Positions 24,073 through 35,800 of a DNA stretch of 64,000 bases are shown one piece after another. How positions within the stretch are numbered: the stretch's first letter is position 1; each line of letters opens with the position of its first letter. The position numbers and the translations under genes are program-made. Below the pieces are notes generated by a model that saw only the letters and a list, made by a program, of their open reading frames with translations, ran no database searches and was not told the DNA's origin. The stretch is from Tachypleus tridentatus (taxonomy: Eukaryota > Arthropoda > Merostomata > Xiphosura > Limulidae). The stretch spans positions 10,354,001 to 10,418,000 of the forward strand of contig NC_134830.1 of NCBI RefSeq assembly GCF_004210375.1, given 5' to 3'.

Positions 24073-24141
24073 ACTCCTGGTGGATAGAGCACAGATAACC
24101 CAACGTGTATCTCTTTACCTAATTATAAACCAACTAACCAA
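24073..24141 (+). repeat. Fragment of second SINE family
   Basis: CTCCTGGTGGATAGAGCACA, then GATAACCCAACGTGTATCTC and a CTAATTATAAACCAACTAACC tail, parallel to the 3' half of the copy at 12591. Confidence 0.5.
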
Positions 24142-24649
24142 AATCTTAATGCAAAGTTTTCAACAACTACTTTGGAATTAAAATAAATAGCTAAGAAAAT
24201 AATGTAATGTTTTTAAAAAGAGCTGCGAGAGCTCAACTTTGGATGCAAGCAATAAAAATAAAGACTTTCTAACCTCATTGATTTTTCAATTAACCTAAAT
24301 TGCCATTAGAAGCAAACAACTAGTGCCAAAACAAAGGAATGTTTGATGTAGATACGGCAACTAAAGAGCCATCGAAATTAAAATAATGTTTCACTACCTA
24401 GGTTGTAATCATATACTGTTTGTACTAACTCAATAAAAATATAAACGCTACCTTTATCTAAATTTTATTTTAGCTTTTCTGTTAATCAAACTTGTCTACA
24501 GAAAAGGTGGTTATATTTCTAATAAATACTAAAAATATATATTTTAAAGCAAAATATCGTTAAACTTGAGAATATTAAAAATACATATAATACTTTTATT
24601 GTAATTAAAAGCTACAATAAAAATGTACATTACCACCGTTAGATGGGGC

Positions 24650-24743
24650 GCTTTATTGTAGGCTTGTTAATGCAGCATGTGGTCGTTGTATTTACAGAGT
24701 TTCAATGAAAGTTTGTGAAGTCTGAAGTTGATTATTAATAAAG
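24650..24743 (+). promoter_or_regulatory. Possible DFFB 5' non-coding exon/promoter region
   Basis: A short stretch richer in GC and CpG than its surroundings (TTAGATGGGGCGCTTTATTG to TTATTAATAAAG) ends at a good donor-like GTATTC at 24744. The DFFB start codon exon at 26683 is preceded by an acceptor-like TTTTTTAG (26651), so a spliced leader is plausible. No TATA box or initiator can be assigned and transcript data would be needed; this is a guess from position only. Confidence 0.2.
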
Positions 24744-25296
24744 GTATTCTGTTTTTTAACCATTAAACGATTATCAGGTTTTAGAAGAATAAGGCTGTCA
24801 AATATTTAATTTAATAAAGTAAATATTTCGTAAAGCATAAATATTATTAATTAGTTATAGTATTAATAACACTATAGTAAGACTTTTCCATCACAAAGGT
24901 CTTTGAAAGTAATTTTGTTCCGGCAAATTCAAAAATAATTAATACACTTCATTATTTTTGTTCTATTTGCCTGTTTAATGTTGTTCATTATAATTACTTT
25001 CTCCTGTGATGTTTCTGCTTTTCGTACAATTTTCTCTAACACTAACTTTATACAAACTTGTTTTTTAAGCTGGCATGGTATACGTACTTTTATTTTTAAT
25101 GTTTACATTGTTATTCCTGTTCTTTCAAAGTGTTAGTCCACAATGTGAAGTTATCCGATTCATAAGATTTACAGTTTTCAAGAAATTCTTTAAAGTTTTT
25201 TCATAATTTTTTCATGTTTAAATAAGATTTTATTGTGTGTTTTTAAAAGGAGAATTTTATTCTCCAACATGTTCATGAGAAGTTATAATGTATTAA

Positions 25297-25503
25297 TCAA
25301 ATGTACATTGGACTGGTTATGTACTGGAGAAGGAATATTATTTATTAAATATAATTATAACTGGAGGACTAATTATCATACAGAAGGAAAATTTAGGTCT
25401 TTTCAACTTTCCTTCTGTTCAATAATCAGTCCTCCAGTAATAGTTATATTTAATAGATAACATTTCTTCTCCAATATGTAGTAAGTCCAATCCATATTTG
25501 TTT
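25297..25503. repeat. Foldback (palindromic) element, about 100-bp arms
   Basis: The left arm from CAAATGTACATTGGACTGG (25298) through ATAACTGGAGGACTAATTAT is matched by its diverged reverse complement in the right arm, ending TAAGTCCAATCCATATTTG (25501). The centre lies near 25400 within TTTAGGTCTTTTCAACTTTC. The arms differ at scattered bases, so the two halves have mutated independently. No coding sequence. It could be a foldback MITE or give a long RNA hairpin if transcribed; it lies just upstream of DFFB exon 1. Confidence 0.75.
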
Positions 25504-25699
25504 GTCACAAATAGTCTGTACAAAACTGCATCTTGACAGTGGACATTTGCACAGAATGAACAAAATTTCCCCTTCATTGCACTGTTTGTTTGCCTTTTCA
25601 TCTAGATTGTTATATAGGCATTGTACTGTGGGAGAGCAAAGTTTCTCAGTGTTTGATCTCAAGAATTTGTACTCAGAAATATGCCTGTCAAATGAAGAA

Positions 25700-26000
25700 A
25701 TCAGTCTGATTCAGACTGACAAAATGTAGTGCAAGATGATCTCTGTGTAAAGAATAAAAATACTTTTGTTCATTGTATAGTTTGCATAACCTCTAAAACT
25801 TGCAAAATATATCATTAGTTTTTCATTTTTATATATGTTTTATTTCACTGTTACTTTCCTTTACCGTGAACTGTTGCAAAGTCAGCAGTATAGGATAAAA
25901 TAACTGACTAACATCAAGTATATAACACCATATTGAATGGCATTTTGGAAGTGATCGTTGCATACATACTTTGATCTTTGATCTGTGCATAAAGTTAAGC
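25700..26000 (+). repeat. Unclassified dispersed repeat, copy 2
   Basis: Shares the TGCAAGAT-AT block, AAGAATAAAAATACTTTTG, TTCATTGTATAGTTTGCATA and the TTGAATGG block with the copies near 16800 and 38400. Same orientation. Confidence 0.55.
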
Positions 26001-26682
26001 AATATGCTGAAAGATCTTTTTGATTTTTGATGAAGTTAAATCTTTCTTTAAATGATCAACAAGAAGCTGCACTATAATGAGATCTTCTATATTACGTTGC
26101 TATATATACCTATATGTAATTTGTGATGTAAATCTGTAGTGTCATTGAGGTAAAAGTGGAAATGTCAGCAGTAAGTTGTGTTTTGTTTGGTTTATTTTAG
26201 TCTAGAAATTATATTACTTGATCTGCTAAACAAAATCAAAGTAAAGCTTTTTCAATTTGAATTTCTGTCTTTCAGACTCCTACTTCTTTGTTTCTTTTTT
26301 TGTCAACATTGACAATTATACTAAAAACATTTTTCTGTTAAATTGACATTAATTATTTCATATAAAGGAATGTCAAATTGAAAAACTGTTGGGAAAAGGT
26401 ATCTAAGATAAATCTTGTTGGGTTTTATCATCAGTGAAAGAAATAAAAGATTCAGGGATAATTAATTAACTCACTATGTTTGATAAAGGCACAACAGTAG
26501 TTTCAAATTATATTTAGTAAGGTTTAGAATAATTTGAAGCAGGTAAAGCTGTTTCTCAGAGGAACTGTCTTATACTATATATCATAATTTGTTTTAGCTT
26601 TGAGCCACTTTGTTGCTTTGGCTTAGATTTCTGATATTGAATGTTTTTTAGCTGAACACTTCATAATCAAACTATTGAGAAA

Positions 26683-26832
26683 ATGCCAAAGACAAAGAAG
26701 GCTGAGAATAAAGACCTGGAAGTCAAACCTATAACATTTTTGATCCAAAGGCCATCTTGTAAAGAAAGAAGAAAAATTGTGTTGGCAAAATCATTTGCAG
26801 AATTGAAAAGAAAGGCCTGTTTAGAGTTTAAG
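26683..26832 (+). CDS. DFFB: DFFB exon 1: N-terminus and first half of CIDE-N
   Basis: ATG at 26683 in AAAATGCC context, 50 codons, phase 0 end, donor GTATGC. A Lys-rich start (MPKTKKAENKDLEVK) precedes the CIDE-N strand that begins PITFLIQRP. The conserved surface stretch SFAELKRKACLEFK matches the first helix of CIDE-N. Upstream bases show an in-frame TGA (26653) and an acceptor-like TTTTTTAG at 26644-26651, so the exon may begin with spliced 5' leader. Confidence 0.9.
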
Positions 26833-29800
26833 GTATGCTTATAATAAAATCGGTACGTTTAACCTTTGATGTAGTTATACAACTAGATTTTATGAAGCAC
26901 AGGAAAAAAAAAGTGTCTTGTATTTATTAATTTAACAAAATGTATTAATAAAACAGGTAGGTATTTTCTAGAAAGAAAAGCACAAATTTTCAACTCTGTT
27001 GGTTTTATTATGCAAATGAATATTTTAAATAAGAAAGAAATGAAAGAAAATTAATTGTAATTATTCAGTCAGTGATTGCTTATGGCAGTGTTTTACATTA
27101 ATAGTATAGTTATATATGAGATTGTTTTTGCTTTTTTCCTCTTAGTTCTGTAATATGTTAAAAGTTGTATGAGCATACTATAACATTGTGTAACACAATA
27201 TGACAACATCAAGGCTGTCATGTTCTCTAAATTAGACAAAAATCCCCCAAACCTGGTAGTTATATAATTATTTATTATGCCTTTCCTTAAAAGTTAAACT
27301 TTAAATTTACAGTGTTAGCTACTTATTAACTGAAATCTCACAATGCTGTACATTTTTTCATATCCTAATACTGTTCATATAAACACAGACATACACATAC
27401 AAAATAAATAAATGAAAACTCAAAATATTAATAAGGCTTAATTCATATAAACGGTGTATTGTAGCTTGCAAGAGAGCTAATAGGATTTTGAGTAGCATCT
27501 ATAGCAATATTGAATACAAGACAAGGGATATTATTGTTTCACTGTGTAGATCACTTATAAGGCCTTATTTAGAGTACGGTGTACAGTTGTGGGCTTCCTT
27601 CCTCAAGAAGAATATTGAATTGTTGGGGAAGGTTCAGAGAAGAGCCACTAGGATGATACCTGAGATTGCCTTATGAGGAGAAGTTAAAATATCTAAATTT
27701 ATTTTCTACAGACAGGAAAAAGGTCAGATGTGAATTTGATTGAGGTTTGACACAGATAGCGTAGTTGGTTTGCACCAATAAATGCCAACCAATTAACTTT
27801 ATTGCTAAACTCACAACCACACAATCTAAACCTAAGTAATGATCTTTCAACACATATTTATACCCCAACAGAAGTCCAAAACAGTATTAGTGATATTTTA
27901 GGAATTCTGATAAAGTTATATTTAATTAAAATACTGAGAAAAGCTCAAAGAATTAAATGTATATGTTACATAATGTATGTTTCATAAACAGTTACATAAA
28001 CAAATTTGTATAAACTGTTGCTTCTAAGAATAATATAAACTATTCAGGTCATATTGCTTGCATTAAACTAAAACTAAAACAGTCCTGTATATCTGACTTC
28101 TACACATGGTTTTCAGCACAAGAAATCTTTGCCATGTCACAGAAACAGCTAAGTAAATTGATGGTGGGTTTGAGATTTAAGCATTTTTGTACAAGGAAGG
28201 AGCTGGGAATTTTACTTCTTAAACCCATTTGAAAATTATTTGCTATATCAGTAAAAGTCTGGCTTGGAAAATTTCATGGTATTTAATATATAAGCTAGGC
28301 CTTTGACACTCCTTACTGAATAGAATGAAGCAGCTATGTGAAACTGATTGCAGTAAAATGAATTGTATTTTGCTGGTAAAAGACAAAGGATTAGCACATA
28401 ACAACCAGTGTACAGTGCTATTAACTTTGCTGCTTTAATAACTAATGTTGTCTTTGGTATGCAATTAGAATTACTACATTGTGTTTTAATTACAATGTTT
28501 GTTTAACCTATGAACAAGATATAATTCATCTACATATACACGTATGTAGATGAGTACAATAGCAATTGTTACTCTAGATTTTATATATCATGTAAATTAC
28601 AGTGTTATGTTCAAGCTGCATATATTGGTCTCCTCATTAAAATTGCTATATTTTTTTTTCCCACACACTACTAATCATATCAACTGATTTACATACTTGA
28701 GCCTCAAACTGCTTCAAGCACTGACAGTTTAATTCTTTCTCGACTATTATGATTGCACTACACATTACAACAATCACAGATTTGTTGTAGCATTTCTTTA
28801 ATTGTTGAGCCATGCACTGACATTGGCAATTTATTAACAACAACAAAATCACTTGGTGCAAAATGCCAAGCTATTAATAATCTATCAAATGTTAAGAAAA
28901 GTTTTTTGTTGTTGTTTTTTTTGTATGCATGTGGCACTACCAAAAGTTTTTCCTACCACCTTTTCTCATATGTAAAAATGGCTGGTATGGGTAGAGAAAG
29001 CTCTATGTAGAGGAGTGAACAATGTTTCAACCTTCTTTGGTCATTGTCAAATTTTATGTTGATACAAGTTCTTGTAAACATCTTGGCAATTTTCTGGCCT
29101 TGCTGAAATAGTATGCTGAAAATGATGAAATAATGAGAGCTCATTTGTATCATCCCAATGAAAAAATGCTACATATTTACCTCCCCTCACAAAATAACAT
29201 CATAAATGTCATAGGATATATAATTAGAGTACAATTTAAAGTGAAATGAAGCAAGAACAGGTACAAAAACATCTACGCTATTCTTTTTAATGAGGTGTCT
29301 TCTTACAATCTGGAATATTTTCCAATATGTCTCTGCTTTGAAAATTACAATTATGAAATTAGGAAATAATTTGTTACCTTTGTTAAGATACAGATGGTCA
29401 GAACAATAAATATTGTGTGCAATTACAAAGATTCTGACTGGATTATCTCTAAATGAATTCCATGGTCAAAGATATATTGGAGCATTCAAAGTGGCTGGAA
29501 AAAGATGTGCAAAGCAAGGCTTTGTACAGTTTTTGCTTGGGTCATTTGGATGTGGAAATCTCTGAGTCAGCAACTGCAGACTGACAGATGTCAAATACCC
29601 TCATAACAATAGCAAAAGCCCTATATCAAAGAAAGGACTTCTAGACTCAATTTCTCTTCTATAAAATTCTCTCTCTCCACTGGTGACCTGGTATGGCCAA
29701 GCGTGTTAAGGCGTCGACTCGTAATCTGAGGGTCGCGGGTTCGCATCCCCGGCACGCCAAACATGCTCACCCTTTCAGCCGTGGGGGTGTTATAATGTAA

Positions 29801-32800
29801 CAGTTAATTTCACTATTTGTTGGTAAAAGAGTAGCCCAAGAGTTGGTGGTGGCTGGTGATGACTAGCTGCCTTCCCTCTAGTCTTACCCTACTAAATTAG
29901 GGACAGCTAGCACAGATAGCCCTCGAGTAGCTTTGTGCAAAATTCAAACAAAAAAACTCTCCACTGGTAGATTATCCCTTTCAGCTGTGAAAACTTTTGT
30001 GTCCAAAAAATGTCATTCTTTTCATGAGATGTATTCCCTAAAAATAAATCAATTACAGAGATCAAGAAAAGGCTAATACATATGTATCACTTCAGAAAGA
30101 CTGCAATAAATGTTGATGTAATTTCTTCATCCTCTACACTTATAGTACTTTCAAGTAAAATCACTTTTTTCATCTTGTGTAAGATGATAAGATCTGCTAG
30201 AATCAGCAGATTTACTGAGGAATTATGGAAAATAATTCTGAGCCTTATAACCAAGTTTTCATAGTTTTTGTATTTATTAAATAGTGTTTTTTGGACAAAT
30301 TCAGTAACAAACTGAATACTTAAAAAAAAGGAAGCAAATGTATTTGCACAAACAAAACCACAGTTATTTTAACTGGGCTGTGCTTAACTCCACAACTTTA
30401 TCTTACAGTAAACTTAAGTGAGCTAAACATGGTGATCTTAAAGTTAATCTTTACTCAAGGAACTCCAGCCAGAACTGGACTATGAAATAAAGCTGAATAT
30501 AACAGCAAAATTTCTTTGTCCCATCAGTAGTATTACCTTCTCACCTTTGTTCTCTCATAGCATTGGTCAGCTTTCACATTTAGACAATGTTGATTTGATC
30601 AACAAAGTATAGTACAGTGCTAATCATTTCAATCCAAATGTTACATGATCTGCAATACCCCGTCAGGCAGTACAAACATCACTACTGAGTTTAACGAAAA
30701 AAAGCAACCAGAACAAAGCAAACTCACCTTTCTGTACTATGTGTTTATGCTAAAACTGCATAGAAACTGTAAAAATTCCCACGTAGCTGAAACAGATGGA
30801 AAACTATTTGTCAAAGATTTAATGTATTTAGTTTTAAAAAGGTTTTGATAAGGTGCCTTACAAAAGATCACACAAAAAAATAACATCTGAAAGGTTTGGG
30901 AAGGATGAGTTAATTGAAGAGTATTTGAATAGGATAAACCAAGTGGTTATTATTAATATTAAACTGGAAGCTTGTTACTAGCAGAATGTGCTTCAGGAAT
31001 TGTTGATTGGTCTTTTGTTCCTTTTAATTTATATTACTCATACTGGTAAAAATAAAATGAGTCAAGTTTTACTGATGACAATAAATTCTTGGATATTTCC
31101 AGCATTTTGGTAAATATTGTACACCTTTCATAACAGTAAATGCAATTGGATTAATAAAATTGGATTACTTGTTTAATTCAGATGGGAACCTACTAAATTA
31201 CATAACTGAAGAAAAGCATCTTGAAGCTAAGTCACTAGCCATTAAAGCAATGATTTGTTACTGCCAGTAAAGCTAATAAGATGTATTTACAGACACACTA
31301 ATTACAAGTCAAAAGTGTATTTACTTGTTATTATGCACCAAGCTGCACAGTGGGCTATCTGTGCTGTGCTTACTATGGTAATTAAACCTAGTTTTAGCAC
31401 TACAATTTTTCAGACTTACAGCTAAAATCACCGAGGAAGCAACAAGTCAAAATAGATAATTACATCTTAATAAAATCCAAATGCAAGGCTTCACAATGGT
31501 TACTCTGTATGAAATAATATTGACTTATTGGATGGGGTTCAGAGGAGAGCTAATATGATGACTCTGAGGAAGGGCAGGTTAGAATCTCAACTTACTTTCT
31601 CTTCAAAAAAGTAGAAGAGAGAATATCATTGCTGATCACAAGATCTTATGAAGGATTGGTGGGATAAAGGATTTCTTAGTGATCTGAAGATAATAGGATG
31701 ATAAATGAAAGTTTAAACAAGTTGACAGGCATGCTGGCTTCAATCAAGACAGCTTTATTTTTGCAAATTATGAAATGTAATTCTATCAACAGTGGTTGAC
31801 ACCAGCATTTTACAAAAACTTAAAAAGGACATTAATAGCTTCCTGAAAAATAAATATGATGTTTACTTTTTCTTATCTTCAAGTTGTTCCCTTGTTGCCT
31901 TACTCAGAGTACTGAGATAATTATTACAAGATAGTGAATATCAAAAAAATAGCATATTTTAATGAGTTTCTCACTATGTAATAAGAGCCTTTAAAAAGTC
32001 AATGAAACTTGTCATTACGATTCCTGTGGGAACATTTTATGAACTGGAGATAAAATACATAATTATCTGCACAGAAAACAATAATGAACAAAATATAGTA
32101 TGTTATTTGATAGATTAAAATTTCACTCTTTATTGTTTATAAATAATACAGTATAAAATGTCAGAAAACTATCAGCAATTTGTGAAAGAGGGGATGAGAC
32201 TGATAAATGTAGCAAGTGATGTAGCATTTAACTCCCAGAATAGTCAGCAAGTCTAGTTCTAACATTTTGATATTTATGGCTAAGCTTATGTATGCATTAA
32301 CTATATGCCCTAAGTATGGAATATTCTGGTTTTTAATTGTTCTTACTTCTATAGTGTGATTGTAGATTGTAACAGTTTCACATCTGTTTTTATTTAATTT
32401 TATCACTTTGTTACATTTTGAACCTTAAGTATTGTAACAAAGCAATAAATCACCCAGTGAACACTGTGTAACTTAGGGTGGATAAAATACTGATTTACAT
32501 TGCATGAATTCATTTCTTGAGCATTACTTTATAAATTATATTTTTTTCACTGGTTTATTTATCCTTTGTAAACCACTCCCTTTTGAACCTAATGTTATCT
32601 GTAGAATTTATAGTTTACCTGTTGCAATAAATGGTTTTCATTAAAAAAAAATAGTTTTTCTCTAGAAGAGATTGCATAAACAATATTTATATCTATCATA
32701 AAATACTAATATGAAACTCCTGAACTATTGTAATAACTACATACACTGTGATATATAAATATACTATGCATTGTTTACTTCCTATTCAACTTTTGGGTAG

Positions 32801-35800
32801 AGCTGTAATGCTGTAAGTTGTGAAACTGTAAAAAAATGTGCTTTTCGATCATAGGTCGAGTGCTGTTTTTTGGTCTGAATGAGATTGACCAATCACTGGT
32901 ATCACAAGTTATTCTACTAAAATCCATTACATGTTAAGTAAGGAACATTAGGTTTAAACAATCTAGTCCATTATCTCCACAAAAACAGTTAACTTACAAT
33001 ACAGTAGAGGCAACAGTCCAATGTCTGAGCAAATATACATGCACTGTGTTTGTGTTAAATTAATAAAGTTTGTTCATTTATATCTTACATACCATCCAGT
33101 CTCTTTACCTCATTTTCAGACACTCAGTCAGATAACTCATAATTACTTCACAGTAAATATGTTGTTGAATCTTCTTTTATTTTATGGACATGTTTTATTA
33201 CCCTAAGGAAAATCAGTTTCATCTGGCAATACCAAAGATTGGATACTAAAGAGAAAGTTTGGTAACATGACTAGAGAATATCTTATTATGGAATTTTCCA
33301 TTTTTTGCTGATGTGTTTTCTGAGCTCTACTCTTATTTTTGTGTTATTTAAGTTTATAAGGTCTTCATGTTATTGGAAATGGCATTTTTCACACTCAAGG
33401 AACTTATTATCAAATGGAAGAGTTGACCACTGAAGGAAGATAGATGTATAGTAGGGTTGTTGAGTCTAGGTTAAGTCCTCTTGAAAACTGGACTTGCACC
33501 AATGCTGCCAACTTCATGACTTCCATAATCTTGCAACCAGTGACTTCAGAATGAAACCCTTTGCTGTGTACTGAACTCAGAATGGCTGCTTATGCAGTAC
33601 CATTGAGGACTGATCTCAGTAAGAGAGAAGCACAGGTATCTGGAGATCATTGTTGTGATATCTGGCTACTCTGAGACTGAATAGGGTGGTCTAACAGATG
33701 TTTAAGTTTTGGCAGCCAAAAAAACTGAAACTCAGCTCTGGTTTGAAGCCATTTGAGAATAACGAGGAGCAACTGGAAATGCTGTTGGTGGGCAAGTCTG
33801 CTAACAGGAGTAATCTCATCCAGAAGTTAAATGGTAAAGTAAGTGAACCTCTCAAAGATGAGAAAAATAATGTTGAGGCAACCATTGTCCAACAAGTAGC
33901 CTGTGGCTGCAATGATCTGACAGGACAGCTACTGAAGGAACCTTGTGGCCTTGCAACCCTGGACCAGGGAAGGGCTATTATCACAAGAGTTGAAATCCCT
34001 AAGCAGTTTACCACATTATATATGTAACAAAGAAGAAATTTTGGTCAGTGAATGACTCGGAGATTGTAAGGGAAAAGTTATGGTCATGATTGCAGGTTTA
34101 TGAGAATGACAAAGACAGATTCCTCCCCCAACATTCAAGGGTGCAGGGGTGGATGGGGGTGGATCAATTCCCGAGATGTTTCAGGCAGTTACATATTTGG
34201 AAAGTCTGATCTCCAGAGCAGGCTTTAAAATAGCTGATCTTAAATCTAGATGAAATAAATATGCAAAAATGAGCCGTTTTTGCATATTTATTTCAATACA
34301 AGTGGGTTTTCTCGACATCAGTGATTAAATCTAGATGGTCCAGTCGTAGATTGCATCAAATACTAAGTGAAGCACAAGTTTGGGACTTTAAGACAGTTGT
34401 TGTTGAGTTGTGCTTTTGAGAAAAATGACTGTACCTTGTCAAAGAGCAAACTAGATAAGGCTATTGATTTTACCCAACAGTTCAATCTGTGCAGAATCCC
34501 AACAAAGGGTGATAAACAATTTCTCTACTGCTCTGAAAAATTTATGGAGACTAAATTGGACCTGGGCACTAACTTTAGGCAATATAATGGAGAGCTTCAC
34601 ACCAAGTGATTTGGTGATCAGTTCAGATCTATCAAAGGTGGATTATGTGTCTGTCAGAATACAATGGAGAGAAATAACAGTTCCTGGTTCATACAGAAGT
34701 GGCTAGAACAATAACAGACCCTGCCTTATATTAGAAGGTATGAGGGAAACCACCACTCAATCTATTTGACACTAATTTCATTCTGGCAAATGGAGATAGG
34801 CATAAACAGATATGACTTCTCTGACCATATCTGAAGGTATCAATCACAAAATGATGTAGTTGTCATCAATTTTGGTTCTGGCATCACCATTGGTGGGATG
34901 GGTGTACTGCACAAGCTTCAGGTTAAGTGAAGATGACTGAGAAAGGTCGAAACATTGTTCTCTGCTTATCAGTAAAAGTGTTAATACCCATACATGCTGG
35001 TTCTTTGCAATGCATCTTTAATCACACACTCAAAATGTTTCCAATTACTGATGCAAGACTAACTGGCCTATAATTGCCTGGACAATGTTTATCACCTTTA
35101 AATATTGAACTAACATTAGCCAACTTCCAGGCTTTTAATACTCTTCCACTACTCAGTGACCTATTAAAAATAATAGCTTGTGGTTTACAAGTAAAAATTG
35201 TAAGTTCCTTTAAAACTCTAGTATAAAAGTTGTCTGGTCTAGGGGATTTATAAATTTTGAAGTTACCCAACTTTTCCAATTTTAGAATTTAAAATGGTGT
35301 CTTTTACATCAGTATTTTTCCCATACATCAAGTGCTCTGATTGAGGTGCAATAGTAAAGGAGCTGAAGAGAACATATAAGTTTATCATCTCATCATCTTC
35401 CAAGACCAACTTCCCACTATCATTTTTAAGAGGCCCAATTTATATCTTAACATTTTGCTTACCTATCATATATCTTAAGAATTCCTTATTGTTAAATTTA
35501 ACTCTCTTAGCCAAGCCTTTTTCATGTACATTTTTCACCCTTTACACTTTCTTTTTACCATATCACGTGATTTCCAACAGCCCTCTGAGTCTTTATTACT
35601 TCCAGTAAGTTTAAATGTCTTGAATGTATTATGTTTGTCTCTAATATGATCTCTTAAAATGTTACTAAACCACATTAGCATATTCCATTCTGTTGCCCTT
35701 TTTGTTTCTGTGGGGAATATACATGTTCTTTATGAATATCAGTTTTACCCTAAATGTTTCTGACATCTGATCAAGGTCTCCTTCCAACTCTTTTGTTCAA

